A stretch of 64,000 nt of DNA from Cydia pomonella (GCF_033807575.1 NC_084729.1:8122001-8186000); one strand, 5' to 3'. Positions 1 to 10,365 are shown, counted from the first letter of the stretch. Program-made: numbers and translations. Notes: a model not told the origin generated them from the sequence alone.

Positions 1-88
1 GGCTCTGCTCTAGATCTGGAATGACATCCACTGGCTGTGTCCTACCACACAAAGCGAGATGACATTCACAATGCCCATACCTCTCTTG
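1..88 (-). mobile_element. Rep-A LINE 3' fragment, cut by the window edge
   Basis: This segment matches the central part of the fuller Rep-A copies at 7955-8319 and 21905-22275. Its RNA sense is the minus strand. The copy probably continues to the left of the window, and the match stops near the CATACCTCTC motif. Confidence 0.75.
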
Positions 89-188
89 TTCCCAGCCATT
101 AAAAACTGATGGTAAATACTTATTTTACAGGATTTGTCTATACCATCCCATTACTGGTGCCTATTCCATTATAGGGGTGTCTATTATA

Positions 189-272
189 TACGAAATATAA
201 ATGATATCTAAATGAGAACTTATCTAAACCAGAACTTATCGTTATCGTATCACATTCTTCGAATCGGGCCGA
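189..272 (+). repeat. End fragment of the GGCCCGATTCGAAGAATG MITE
   Basis: The segment carries the GATATCTAAATGAGAACTTA block and ends TTCTTCGAATCGGGCCG. The ending is the reverse complement of the start of the copies at 6618 and 14463, so this is one terminus of that TIR element. The other terminus is not visible here. Confidence 0.6.
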
Positions 273-663
273 GTGTCATTCACGACGACGCGAGCCTGGA
301 TTCCTATTGTCATGTTATTAAACGTTAGATTTTATGACACAAACTTAAAGCAAAACTGTAACTTCATGTCAAACAGATTTTGCACGTACACACACATACT
401 CACTTATCGGATTTGCCATTCACCCCTAAGCCCTCTAGTTATGAATACGTGAGCGTCGGAAGTCGGAACTTTCGGGCGTAAACATGAGGAAATCAAGGTT
501 TTGTGAAATCAGTTTCTGTCTTATCCTACCTCAGCAAATAAAGCTTGACCAGTAATATGATAACAGTTTTGAATAATTCACGGCTAGTTTCACTAGACTT
601 AAATAACTGTGAACAAGATGCATGTAACTACATCGAAATATCGAGAGCTCAAAAACAATACGA

Positions 664-795
664 GTATAAAAGGTCACTGGCGGCTTCCTCGCATATTGAG
701 ATACAACGAGGAAATGCCGCCGGCATCCTTGGTACAATGCCTGAAAGACCTATTTTAGATTTAAGCTAATGCTCTGTATATATCCATTATGTATA
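664..795 (+). pseudogene. LINE ORF2 C-terminal remnant (IQRGNAA.ILGTMP type)
   Basis: The frame reads ...SSHIEIQRGNAAGILGTM... and ends ...ILDLS before a stop at 767-769. The same C-terminus occurs at 21245-21367, 41254-41490 (minus) and 57717-57965 (minus), so it marks the end of a non-LTR retrotransposon polyprotein. Only the last 30 or so codons survive, and the segment runs straight into the A/T-rich end of a SINE-1 copy. The clade cannot be set from so short a piece. Confidence 0.7.
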
Positions 796-1775
796 AATAA
801 TAATAAATAAATAAATATTATACGACATTATTACACAAATTGACTACGTCCCACAGTAAGCTCAATAAGGCTTGTGTTGAGGGTACTTAGACAACGATAT
901 ATATAATATATAAATACTTAAATACATAGAAAACACTCAGGAACAAATATCCATGCTCATCACACGAATAAATGCCCTTACCAGGATTTGAACCCGGGAC
1001 CATCAGCTTCGTAGGCAGGGTCACTACCCACTAGGCCCCTTTAGGCGGGCCAGGGCAGATTCGTATTGAGACAGTTTCGTTTTTGGGCCCGAATCTGAGT
1101 AAGCCCGACTCTGTAGAGGCCAGATTCGCCATAGGTATCTTTCTGAACAAAACAATATCGACATACGACTTATGATATAGAAGTCACTTTCTTTTTAAAA
1201 CAATTTCTGAGTAGGTCAGATTCGTATATGGTCCCGTGACATGACAGTAATACGTCTGATTGGTAATAAGTTGGGATCGGATTTATGCAGTTTCTTATCT
1301 CATCCGATTAGCAACGATTCGATTAAAATATTAAGCAGATTCTTTTAATGATGAATTCTGGAAATAACGCTTTCTTATTAGGACAGATTTTATGTATATT
1401 TAATTTCGAAAAGGCCAGGTACAATCAGCAGATATCTGAGATACTGGCCACTTTAAGATTAAATATGATAAAGTAATTAATAGATAGTTCTTAATGACAA
1501 TGTCACAATGGTTATGTGATTTTCTGACCTACTCAGAATCCGGCATTATGAGAATCTGAAGAGCTAGGAATTTGAGATCTTAATAACCTGACATCTTAGG
1601 AACTTGGATAACTAATAAAATGCTCTATACATTATCGAACTTACTCAGAATCAGAATTAAATAGAAACTGGCAACATTAGAGTCATACTTACTCAGATTT
1701 TGGCCTAAAACTCAACTGGTTTAATACGAACCCGTCTTGCCCCGCCTAAAGGACTAGGCCAAACCGGTCGTCAAA
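796..1775 (-). mobile_element. SINE-1 copy split by a hAT-like MITE
   Basis: The minus-strand SINE-1 tail (AATAAATAAAT side) lies at about 796 and its tRNA-like head at 960-1037. The head is interrupted exactly at ACTAGGCC and resumes at 1753 with ACTAGGCC followed by AAACCGGTCGTC. The B box is readable on the minus strand as GGTTCAAATCC near 988-998. It is a retroposed non-coding element, not a tRNA gene. Confidence 0.85.
1038..1752. mobile_element. hAT-like non-autonomous transposon (715 bp), 8-bp TSD
   Basis: The ends CCTTTAGGCGGG and CCCGCCTAAAGG are perfect over 12 bp, with weaker pairing to about 30 bp (TTCGTATT inside). They are flanked by the direct duplication ACTAGGCC at 1030-1037 and 1753-1760. 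Eight-bp duplications and short TIRs are the hAT hallmark. There is no long ORF. CAGATTCG and TACTCAGA/TCTGAGTA motifs recur near both ends, like subterminal transposase-binding repeats. The insertion is younger than the SINE-1 it splits. Confidence 0.88.
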
Positions 1776-2860
1776 TTATTGTAAATAAATACTTGAATTA
1801 TGTCAAGCTGTATATATGTCATACATTCAAAACTGAATAAATGTATCCACACTATCTAGATGTCAAATCATCAAATTTCCGCCCCCCCCGAAACAGAAAA
1901 CACCTTGAATATATGTCAAAAGATCACCAGCCTTGGCAAATTAGTGTGCCCGTGAAAACGTAATCTTCCATCCCTTTCCACCCCCTCCCACCGTAGAACT
2001 ACGTTATCGAGCCAGTTGCAACCCCGACTCGGACCGGGTAACGCGCGCTCGCGGCACACTCAAATATAAATATCATTGAATTTTAATTAAAAAACTATAC
2101 ATATACAATCTTGATTAATAAACAGTTATTTTTGTCGTATTTTAAACAATTTTTTACAAGTTTTTTCATTTAGTTTTACGTGATTTCTTTAAGAGTGGAA
2201 ATTAAAGATGGCGTAACGCGATTTTTGGGATTTTTTGTTGTTTTTTCGTCTTCGTCAGCTGGTTTGAGGTAAGGATTAGAATAATATTGTCTGTGGTAAT
2301 TAGAGAAAGTCGAAAGGTTGGTTTTGTGAGGTTATTAAGATTGGTAAGGAGTTATTTTGCTGAGCAGACTCCTTAGGGCGGAAGGAGGAAGTGCTGATGA
2401 AGGGAAATACGTTTTTGTTGGTTTTCCCGCTCTCGTTAACAGACTAATTTTTTTTATAAAATAGCGTTTTCATTTTATGAAAGGCTAGCGTATATTACGT
2501 GAACTATTATTTTAGTTTTTCAACTAATGATTTCCTCCTTATTATTATTCTTTTCGGTATTTTTGCAATATCAATATATTGTAAGAATACAATATGTCTA
2601 GCCGGTCGAACAATTTTGTCAATAGATAAAGGCGAGAATTTTAAATTATCTACGGATGCCCTTAGCGCTTACATTTTAAAATTTGCCGCTTTTTGTACTA
2701 ATGAAAATGATTTGACATACTTTAGTATTTTATATTACTAAGGCAAACTTAATTCACGAAAGTCTTTCTTATCGAACAGTGCGAGTTTAAATGGATGGAT
2801 TTCATCCCCCAGGGCAATGTTTGCTAGTTCACCAATTATTATTTTTATATTTTCAATTTA
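1776..2860. other. No recognised gene; AT-rich with one CpG-rich patch
   Basis: Positions 2030-2060 are unusually CpG-rich (ACGCGCGCTCGCGGC) for this surrounding. At 2267 a GAGGTAAG string would serve as a splice donor, so a 5' non-coding exon of a host gene cannot be excluded. I see no supporting coding frame. An 80-codon frame at 2499-2741 has no recognisable motif. Confidence 0.4.
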
Positions 2861-3005
2861 TTTTATACTGCGTCAGTGGCAAACAAGCATACGGCCCGCC
2901 TGTTGGTAAGCAGTCTCCGTAGCCTATGTATGCCTGCACCTCCCTGAGTTACATGCGTTGTCGACCCTAACACTCCGAACCCTCGTTGAGCTCGGATGTC
3001 ATATG
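2861..3005 (-). mobile_element. Rep-A LINE 3' UTR fragment
   Basis: The GTGGCAAACAAGCATACGG block is followed by the TAAGCAGTCTCCGTAGCC block, as at 21945, 50553 and 53425. The copy diverges after GTTGAGCTC and is older than the others. Confidence 0.75.
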
Positions 3006-3825
3006 GGTTTTTAAGACTTGAAATAATAAAAAATAAATAAAATAATCATTTATTCTGGTAAAAACCCTGCTTTTATAATTTTGTTTTCTTCTGCCAAACT
3101 CCTAGACAGTTTATTGGCAGAGGGAACTCCCTTAAATACAGATGGGTTAGCTTATTGCCTAGTTGATTAATAAGTAAGTACGGTACATCTTATAGCTTAT
3201 TGTGGTGGTAATTTAATTTGTTTAATAGAAACGTTTTCAATTTACATTTAAACATCCTAAATGATTAATTTCCCTTATACTTAATATATATATACTTGAA
3301 ATACCCGCTAAACCAGCGTTCTAAAATATCTGAATTTTTCACAAATCACTCTGTAAACATGTCTCACAAGGAATATCTTATGATATCGATACGGCTATTT
3401 GTTTAGAGACGACGTACCATGACTACGCCATTAAAAAAAAAAATCAAAAACTGGTTCGGCAAAAAAAAATGTATATATATTATATGTTTCTTTTGTATTG
3501 ATCAGTCAGCTTATACCGTACCGCGTGCAGAAGAATTAAAGCACAAATTACATATATTTATATTAATACTCGTATAAACGAAAATATCGTCCATTTGTCT
3601 GTCATCTTTTCACAACATGACTACCGAAGTGGCTTTAATAAAATTTGGCATGAAAAAGCCCTGGAGATGGATAAATGCTACATTTTTATTAGAAATTTCT
3701 AATAGCAATCGAAATCCATGCGGATAGTTAATATTTAATAGTATCTATTAATAGTCAAAGCTATTTAAGTATACCTGTCGCGCGACTAAAAACACTTGAG
3801 GTTAAAAGCGTTAAATTAGTTTAAT
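3006..3825. other. Intergenic, mostly unrecognised
   Basis: A/T-rich with homopolymer runs near 3433-3470. Positions 3590-3720 (TTTTCACAACATGACTACCG then AAATTTGGCATGAAA) resemble a degraded interspersed repeat of the kind that often carries a TGTCTGTC run, but I have no second copy here to prove it. Confidence 0.35.
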
Positions 3826-3840
3826 ACTATCTCGGAGTTT

Positions 3841-4169
3841 CTCGAAGTTCGGAGGAAGCGCTGGTGGCCTAGCGGTAAGAGCGTGCGACTTGCAATCCGG
3901 AGGTCGCGGGTTCGTACCAATGAGTTTTTCGGAACTTATGTACGAAATGTTATTTCATATTTACCAGTCGCTTTTCGGTGAAGGTAAACATCGTGAGGAA
4001 ACCGGACTAATCCCAACAAGGCCTAGTTTTACCCTCTGGATTGGAAGGACAGATGGCAGTCACCTTCGTTAAAACTAGTGCCTACGCCAAATCTTGGGAT
4101 TAGTTGTCAAAGCGGACCCCAGGCTCCCTTGAGCCGTGGCAATATGCCGGGACAACGCTAGGAAGAAAG
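3841..4169 (+). mobile_element. SINE-2 copy with a 15-bp target-site duplication
   Basis: The tRNA-like head (GGTGGCCTAGCGGTAAGAGC, then GTCGCGGGTTCG) begins at about 3857. A long tRNA-unrelated body follows, ending CCGGGACAACGCTAGG. ACTATCTCGGAGTTT is repeated at 3826-3840 and 4170-4184, a textbook LINE-mobilised duplication. A 14-nt piece of the B-box arm is missing relative to the copies at 16112 and 43163. Confidence 0.88.
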
Positions 4170-4331
4170 ACTATCTCGGAGTTTTCAGAAAAAATAGTAT
4201 CATTTACTTTCTTTTGAAAAATTAACAACTTTAAATCACAGCTTTTTGTAGTCTTATTTTAAGCTTGTTTCCATACTTTTGGTCTGTGGTGTAGTTATAC
4301 TTAAAGTATTATGGCAAGTTGTAATAACACA

Positions 4332-4696
4332 CTAAAGGCTACTTATACCAATCACTAACCCGGGGTTAACCGGTTCAACCTGGAGTTACCATGATTACCA
4401 GTATAATTTAACAATGGGTAAACGATTTAACCGGTTAACCCCGGGTTCGGGGGATCGTAGAAGTGGGGTTAACCGGTTAATCATAAAGTTACCGTGGTTA
4501 CCAGTACAATTTAATACTGGGTTAACGGTTTAACTGGTAACCCCGTCTTAGTGGGATGCGGCAAGTGGTCCTTATACAAATCACTAATCCGGAGTTAACC
4601 GGTTAATCCTAAAGTTACCTTGTTTACCAGTACAATTTAACACTGAGTTAACGGTTTAACCGGTTAATTCCGGGTGAGTGACATGGTGCAAGTGGC
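4332..4696. repeat. AACCGGTT-rich tandem/TIR repeat, three units
   Basis: Three units of about 118 bp each carry ACTAATCCGG-like starts, GTTAACCGGTTAA, a TTACCAGTACAATTTAA core and a second TTAACCGGTTAA. The block ends TGGTGCAAGTGGCCC, the same terminal motif as the single unit at 6811-6950. The palindrome AACCGGTT or a near variant appears at least six times. Confidence 0.75.
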
Positions 4697-4954
4697 CCTA
4701 AAAGGATAATATTATCAAAACTATGTTTGCTCTGTTCGTAAGGCGTACAGTAAATATGAGTACGTAATAACCGCAATTTCAGTTCGCATGGAAGGCTTCT
4801 ATGAACCGGTAAAGACTCATGATTTATGTAACAGTTTTAAGTAAAGCGCGTAGACCGGGAGCCGACGCAAAAAGGTTGTTTCATATCGAGTACACAGAGT
4901 GATTTTGTTATGACTGACCATCTGAGGGGTGAATATGTAGGTATAACTGAAAAG

Positions 4955-5030
4955 ACGACCTGTCTGGCTTAGTGGGTGCCCTGCCTATGAAGCCGATGGT
5001 CCCGGGTTCGAATCCCGGTAAGGGCACTAG
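4955..5030 (+). mobile_element. SINE-1 tRNA-like head only
   Basis: GACCTGTCTGGCTTAGTGGG (A-box region) and GGTTCGAATCC (B box) match the SINE-1 head at 55842. The SINE body is absent after GGTAAGGGCAC, so the copy is truncated at its 3' side. Confidence 0.75.
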
Positions 5031-5189
5031 GCTTAAATCGAGCAAGATATAAACCGTGATTACCTTTTATATTGTTGTTGTTGTTTTTTGTGTTGTTGTT
5101 GTGTTTTGTATTGTGGTTGTCCCGGTCGATTTAAGTCTAGTGAAACTAACCGTGAAACATTCAAAACCCACCAGACCGGTCGGTTATTA

Positions 5190-5664
5190 AGGGCCCTCTA
5201 CACTCGTGCGCGAATCGAGGCGCGAAGCCGCGATCGCGAGTGTGGAGGGCCCTCGCGTCGATTTCACAGATTCTTCACGCCTTCGCGCCTTATTCCCCGT
5301 TTTTTGTCGGTATTTGGCCCGCGTCAAAGGAGACGCGAAGAGCGAACTTGCAAGACTCCACAATCGCGATCGCTTCGCGCCGCGATTCGCTCGCGAGTCG
5401 GTTAATCTGAAACTTCTATGGCGGCTACTAGATTATATTGGGTGCGAACTTGATCAACCAAAAATCAATTTGACAGTTCCCAGTTTGAATCAGTGCCTTG
5501 CCGCAAACTAAATCCGATCAGCTGACGCTTCGGCGCCATCTTGCCCCGAACCAAACTGCGAAATCGCCGTGAAGTTGTGCGAGTGTGGAGTCTAGGTCAA
5601 CGTCGCGGTATGTTCGCTCCGCGAAGTCGCGCCGCGATTCACGCGCGTAGTCTGGAGGGGGCTT
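5190..5664. mobile_element. GC-rich MITE with GGGCCCTCTACACTC ends
   Basis: The left end GGGCCCTCTACACTCG and right end TAGTCTGGAGGGGGCTT are imperfect inverted repeats, each followed by GCG-rich arms (GCGCGAA...GCGATTCACGCGCG). A hairpin formed by GGGCCCTCTACACTC and GAGTGTGGAGGGCCC lies at 5191-5251. The two overlapping frames of about 100 codons here only reflect high GC. No clear target duplication was found. Confidence 0.7.
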
Positions 5665-6353
5665 TAGATGAAATTAATTTTTTTAATCAGTCTCTCGTAC
5701 TATAAGGGAGCAATGTGTACAAAAGTGGTTTAGTAATTCCTACATTTCCTACCATTACTGACTGGCTCTACGTAATCGGATATCAGTGTTCATGATTTAG
5801 GGCTTAGCTCTTTATCTGTACCGTCTATTTCCAGATAATCACATAATTTACAGACACACACACTCATTTTCACATTATTTATCTATATCTTAAACCTTTT
5901 GTGCTCTCCTTATAACTCACGATTGTTATGGATGCCTGAAATATATATTTTTATTTATAAATTGTATGTAGTAATTTGTGTAGTGTATAATGTATTGTAT
6001 AGTTGTAGTTTATGTATTTTATTATTATTTTTGGCCTAATTGTTTTTCACATTTCCAATTATTATTTTTTTGTTTTGCAGCACCCGTACGCATATGTTCG
6101 CCGTTTCGCTATCTGAAGAGAATCGGTTTGGAAGAGATCGCTGCTTAGCGATAAGTTTGGTAACATGCGGACATGTTGCTACCTACACTGTTAGACTCCA
6201 ATGAATTCTCTGTAACTCTTATTATATATTATTATAATTATAATCATTTTATTGTTTTGTTAGACGTTTCGTTATTGAACTACATTCTAAGCTAATTTTG
6301 CAACGACTTTGATAGCATAGAAAGCCGAAGTGTCATTATGATAGTCATATTCC
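5665..6353. other. Intergenic; one strong splice-acceptor-like site
   Basis: A/T-rich. TTTTTTGTTTTGCAG at 6066-6080 is a near-ideal acceptor followed by GC-richer sequence. However, the GATCGCTGCTTAGCGATAAG just downstream resembles the LINE tail at 9205, so I do not call an exon. Confidence 0.4.
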
Positions 6354-6610
6354 AAGCTTTTATTTAACTTGCCCTGTTAGTATGTATATTTTTTTGTTAG
6401 TGTCAAATCATGGAAGCTAAATATGACCAATTTCCCGGTTTCCGATTGAGCTATAAATTTGCATACATATGTGAGTTGAGTAACAATGCAATATTATGGT
6501 ACTGTTGAGCTGATCTGATGATGGAGACAGGAGGTGGCCATACTCGGTGGAAACTCTGTGATGACACAACGAAACCTAATTGTGTTTGGACTTTTTAGAA
6601 TTGTCTCGAT
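6354..6610 (+). repeat. Rep-X interspersed repeat, copy 1
   Basis: It aligns by eye with 54806-55050: AAGCTTTTATTTAACTTGC start, TTCCCGGTTTCCGAT, TTTGCATACATATGT, ACAATGCAATATTATG, and a TTTTTAGAATTGTC end. Both copies are in the same orientation. No TIR or coding frame was seen; its class is unknown. Confidence 0.75.
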
Positions 6611-6617
6611 GAGTATT

Positions 6618-6784
6618 ACGGCCCGATTCAAAGAATAATTAAGACACGTTTAAGATCTTGGAAAGATCTTTAAAAAATCAATAACTAAACGACGTGTCAA
6701 AATTGACGTTTATTTTGATTCCGCTGTGAATTATACGACATAAAAACGATATCTAAATGAGAACTTATCTAAAACCAGAACAGA
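6618..6784 (+). repeat. GGCCCGATTC MITE, 5' part
   Basis: It starts ACGGCCCGATTCAAAGAAT and shares the AAGATCTTTAAAA and TGTCAAAATTGACGTTTAT blocks with 14463-14760. The right terminus (TTCGAATCGGGCCG) is missing, so the copy is incomplete. Confidence 0.7.
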
Positions 6785-6810
6785 AATTAGAGCGAGAAGA
6801 TGTTTTACAT

Positions 6811-6950
6811 ACACTTGCACCATCGGGATGGTGCAAGATATCACAGAGTTAGCCGGTTAAACCGTTAACCCAGTGTCTAATTGTACTGGTAACCATGGTA
6901 ACCACAGGTTTAACCGGTTAACCCCGGGTTGAGATGGTGCAAGTGGCGCT
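6811..6950. mobile_element. Single AACCGGTT-rich MITE unit
   Basis: The ends ACACTTGCACCATC and GATGGTGCAAGTGGC are inverted repeats. The interior carries GCCGGTTAAACCGTTAACCC, ACTGGTAACCATGGTAACC and TTAACCGGTTAACC. It is the monomer of the array at 4332-4696 in the opposite orientation. Confidence 0.75.
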
Positions 6951-7284
6951 GAAGGTTTTATACATTCTGAATGGTTCAAACTGATACCAAGTTTTAAGTA
7001 AAAAGTTTGTCAGGAGTACCTATCTTAAACGCACTTGGAACTTGAGCGCTTATTTAGGTTTTCAAAAGGGGAAGGGTAAAAGTTAGCTTTTCTTCAAAAA
7101 TAAAGTATCAATATGTCACTCTGGCGGAAGGGTGCTTAATTTAAGGGTCGGCGCTTGTTCAACTTTGTAAATATTATATTGTGAGGATATCCTAATGAAT
7201 TGACTTCTTTACAAGCTGTCGATGTCGCGAACTTTTTTGGTGCTATTTTACAATAATTAGTACCTAGGCATACATAAATAACAC

Positions 7285-7345
7285 ATAGGCAGTACACATA
7301 CTTGTTAGAACGTGATAGGCATGGTGACAAATGTTAAAGAAATAA
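7285..7345 (+). repeat. Rep-Y fragment
   Basis: ACATACTTGTTAGAACGTGA then GGCATGGTGACAAATG matches the right half of Rep-Y at 13520-13650 and 36888-37020. The left half is absent. Confidence 0.6.
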
Positions 7346-7492
7346 ATTTGTATTAATTTTTTTTATTTACTTGTAGGCCCGGGACTCGAACCGACTGAAA
7401 ATTCCACATAATAACCACTTGCTTTTTATATTCCAGAAGTCGATACAGTTAATGTTAATGATAAATTTTCTCCAAGAAACTTTAGGTCTTAC

Positions 7493-7657
7493 CAGGCGCG
7501 GATACAAGATTTGGCTTAGGGGGGGCCATTTTGAGAAAATCATATATTTTTGCACAGAAAATAAGGTAAAAAAAATTTTACTCAATTTAGTAATGTGAGA
7601 GCCAGGGTTTTAGGGGGGGCCATTGCCCCTATGGCCCCCCCCTTGTATCCGCGCCTG
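7493..7657. mobile_element. hAT-like MITE (165 bp), 8-bp TSD GGTCTTAC
   Basis: Its 16-bp termini (CAGGCGCGGATACAAG) are perfectly inverted and followed by G-runs (GGGGGGGCCAT) on both sides. GGTCTTAC is repeated at 7485-7492 and 7658-7665. It is too short to code for a transposase, so it must be mobilised in trans. Confidence 0.9.
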
Positions 7658-7954
7658 GGTCTTACAAAATATCTATAAAATCATATCAAATATATGATCA
7701 CAAGAATAATTTTTGACAAGCAAATTGTAAAAATGTTTGAATAAAGTTTTATTTATTTTTTTTAAATAAAATTGTATTGTCAGGTTATTCGTATAAAGAT
7801 ACAACAAAATCTCGTTCAATCGTTCGCATTCTTATAAAAGTTCGGATTATTTTGTAAACCGGTTTTGAGCCTTGTTTTAACTAATTTTACACGAAAAAGC
7901 TGGCGCTGGCCTTATATTTGATATGATACGAAACTATCCTTTACGTAACCTGTA

Positions 7955-8319
7955 CCGGACCCGGGTACGTCCTTAAACTACGTCCAAAAGAGAGGTATGG
8001 GCATTGTGAATGTCATCTCGCTTTGTGTGGTAGGGCACAGCCAGTGGATGTCATTCCAGATCTAGAGCAGAGCCCAACTGGGGAAGTACCTCCACCTTAC
8101 AGAAAACAGCAGCCAAATAACACTAGATCCTACTCATAGTGTTGTGTTCCTGCGGGTGAGTAAGGTTGCCAGTGCTCAACGAGGGGGGCGGGTTTAGGGT
8201 CGGCAACGCGCATGTAACTCCTCTGGAGTTGCAGGCGTATATAGGCTACGGAGACTGCTTACCATCAGGCGGGCCGTATGCTTGTTTGCCACCGACGTAG
8301 TATTTTAAAAAAAAAAAAA
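7955..8319 (+). mobile_element. Rep-A LINE 3' end with poly(A)
   Basis: This is the sense orientation: GGACCCGGGTACG start, a frame containing VDVIPDLEQSP and PPPYRKQQ, then a 3' UTR and an A-run at 8307-8319. The copy at 21905-22275 starts at the same GGACCCGGGTACG, so this may be a preferred 5' truncation point or the true start of a short derivative. Confidence 0.8.
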
Positions 8320-8664
8320 CTAACCAAGAACATCACAAATTGTTCACGAATTTTGCTGAATTGGTAAACCTGTAAATATCAAATTCATCTTTCGCGGGAG
8401 AGTACGAGCATGTACCATCTTATTATTTTAAATTGGTTCACATAACTCTTTGTTCTTCTCAATCGATTACCTACCGCATCACCTAAACCGGTTTTATTTA
8501 GATCTTCAATTATGTAAAATTGTTTCGTATGTAGAGTTCAAAATATTCTGGGTAACATGCTTTGTTGGTAGTAAAGTATGCCAATTCTGTTTTTACAATT
8601 GGATATGGTTTGTAGTCATGTCTCAAATAACCTCATTAATATTGCAGTTTATTGAAAATACGTA

Positions 8665-8899
8665 CCGTAAAACTACCCAACTATAGTCCAATACAAACTA
8701 TGGTCCCGAAGTTCAAAAGGAAATTAAGTATCTAAACCAATGTTCCTTTTGGTTTACTCCTAGTTTTACCTTCCATTTATAAACATACTTTGCCTTAGAA
8801 CTACAAAAATATAGTAAAATACACACCTGAACGAGAAAAATTGAGTTTATTTGTGGACCATAGTTGGGAGCTTTGGACTATAGTTGGGTGGATTTACGG
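8665..8899. mobile_element. TA-flanked MITE, CCGTAAAAC family, copy 1
   Basis: TIR CCGTAAAACTACCCAACTAT at the left pairs with ATAGTTGGGTGGATTTACGG at the right, and TA dinucleotides flank both ends (8663-8664, 8900-8901). The interior (GTGTGTATTTTACTATATTT on the minus strand) is shared with 10521-10757 in the opposite orientation. TA duplication and size suit a Tc1/mariner-type derivative. Confidence 0.85.
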
Positions 8900-8955
8900 T
8901 ACCTTAAATTTGCTGTTAGACATTTTAGACCAATAACAAAAATTAATTTATTTAT

Positions 8956-9140
8956 TTTGTGAAAACTTGGTATTTGTGTGATGAACACAGATATTTTTCT
9001 TAAGTAATGGGTGTTTTCTATGTATATAAGTATGTATTTATCTATATACGTATGTATGTCGTCGACTAGTACCCATAGTACAAGCTTTGCTTCTAGGTCA
9101 ATTTATGTAAGATTGTCTCTAAATATTTATTTATTTTTAT
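8956..9140 (+). mobile_element. SINE-like tail, second SINE lineage
   Basis: TATTTGTGTGATGAACACAG, GGGTGTTTTCTATGTATA and AGTACCCATAGTACAAGC are followed by a TATTTATTTATTTTTA tail. The organisation parallels the SINE-1 body but the sequence differs, and no tRNA-like head is present. Confidence 0.55.
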
Positions 9141-9204
9141 GTATTTATTTCGTGGAAATTTGTTTTGATGTAAAATATAAAATAAAATAAATATTATAGA
9201 TTTT

Positions 9205-9317
9205 TTAGCGATAAGACCGCCTGTTGTTTACCTATTCTTTATGTGTTGTATTATTTGTACTGTTTCTGTATTGAGGTGTGCAATAAAGTATATTTGTATT
9301 GTATTGTATTGTATAGA
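9205..9317 (+). mobile_element. LINE 3' UTR end with GTATT tail
   Basis: TTAGCGATAAGACCGCCTGT leads to CAATAAAGTATATTTG and a (GTATT)n tail. This is a retrotransposed 3' end without coding sequence. Confidence 0.65.
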
Positions 9318-9324
9318 TACAGCT

Positions 9325-9940
9325 ATATTTTATTTTGTATTCTGTTGAGTTAGAATACTCAACCATATTTGTATTTTTACATTATTCAAGTACTATTTAG
9401 GTGTATATGATTGTTTTATTATGGACATTTTTAAATGAAATTTAATTTATATTATATTATATTTACTTATCTTATTTATTCAAATTGTAGAGACAGAATA
9501 GGCCTCAAGGTACCGAGGGTCAGTTTGCAATCTAAATAGATCACGAAGGTTGGCGTGATCGTGTATTTTCGACCTCAAATAGGATGAGGTTAAACAAACA
9601 TCGGCTGAAAATGGGAACCCTTCTTTATGGGTTATCATGGGTAAAATAGGGTTCCTGGGAGCTGAAAGGTTGATTCAAGAAGCACCTTTTGCCCCTCTCA
9701 GTAGCATTGAAAGAGGCAAATGGTTTTGTAAATTTGGATAGTATACTTGTTTGTTGACTCGGATATTTCTCAAATTTCAAAATTTTCGCTAAAACTTTAA
9801 TTCCAAATATGTACCCTAAATTCGCCATTCGCCATAACAAATATTATTATTTGTTTTATTTCACATTAAATTAAAATAAAAGAGTATTACTTTCATCCTC
9901 AGGCAACTATTATTTTTCATAATACTTGGAATAATTGTTT
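9325..9940. other. Intergenic, nothing recognised
   Basis: A/T-rich unique-looking sequence. The 71-codon minus-strand frame at 9625-9840 has no family resemblance that I can see. Confidence 0.4.
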
Positions 9941-10142
9941 TTTAGGGTTTCATACCCAAAGGACCCTATTACTAAGACCCCGCTGTCCGTCCATCTGTCT
10001 GTCCGTCTGTCACCAGGCGGTCACAGTCACTCATGAACCGTGATAGCTAGACAGTTGAAATTTTCACAGTTATGTATTTCTGTTGCCGCTATAACAACAA
10101 ATACTAAAAAGTACGGAACCCTCGAAGGGCGAGTCCAACTAT
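9941..10142 (-). repeat. Rep-B (GGTTCCGTA) copy
   Basis: TTTAGGGTTTCATACCCAAA start, GTCCGTCTGTC run, ATAACAACAAATACT core and ACGGAACCCTCGAAGGGCG end match the copies at 21483 and (reversed) 57972, 58198 and 63112. Strand is given relative to the 63112 copy. Confidence 0.75.
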
Positions 10143-10225
10143 ATGGTTTATATACGTATAAACCTGAAATGGAAAAATAGTAAAAACAAAGATATATAAC
10201 TCCGTGTATGATAAATAAAGTCCAA

Positions 10226-10365
10226 CCCCCTTATTCATAAACGTGTACTAAAGTTACAATGCCGCTGATCATCGTTTGTCCCTTTCCGACGTATTGGTAT
10301 GATGGAAAGGGACAAATGATGATTAGCGGCATCGTAACTTTAGTACACGTTTATGAATAAGGGGG
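10226..10365. mobile_element. 140-bp nearly perfect palindromic MITE
   Basis: CCCCCTTATTCATAAACGTG at the left is matched by CACGTTTATGAATAAGGGGG at the right. Pairing continues through GCCGCTGATCATC and GTCCCTTTCC, leaving a loop of about 10 nt. Transcribed, it would form one long hairpin. Confidence 0.85.

Noticed and set aside
2499..2741. An 80-codon membrane-like peptide
   Set aside because: Hydrophobicity comes from AT-rich codons, and there is no supporting context such as splice sites, a signal sequence or a second copy.
5088..5511. Two overlapping open frames of 100-105 codons
   Set aside because: They lie in a GC-rich MITE with few stops by composition and show no domain or second-copy conservation as protein.
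6066..6080. Splice acceptor of a host exon
   Set aside because: The downstream sequence resembles a LINE 3' end and has no open frame that can be extended.
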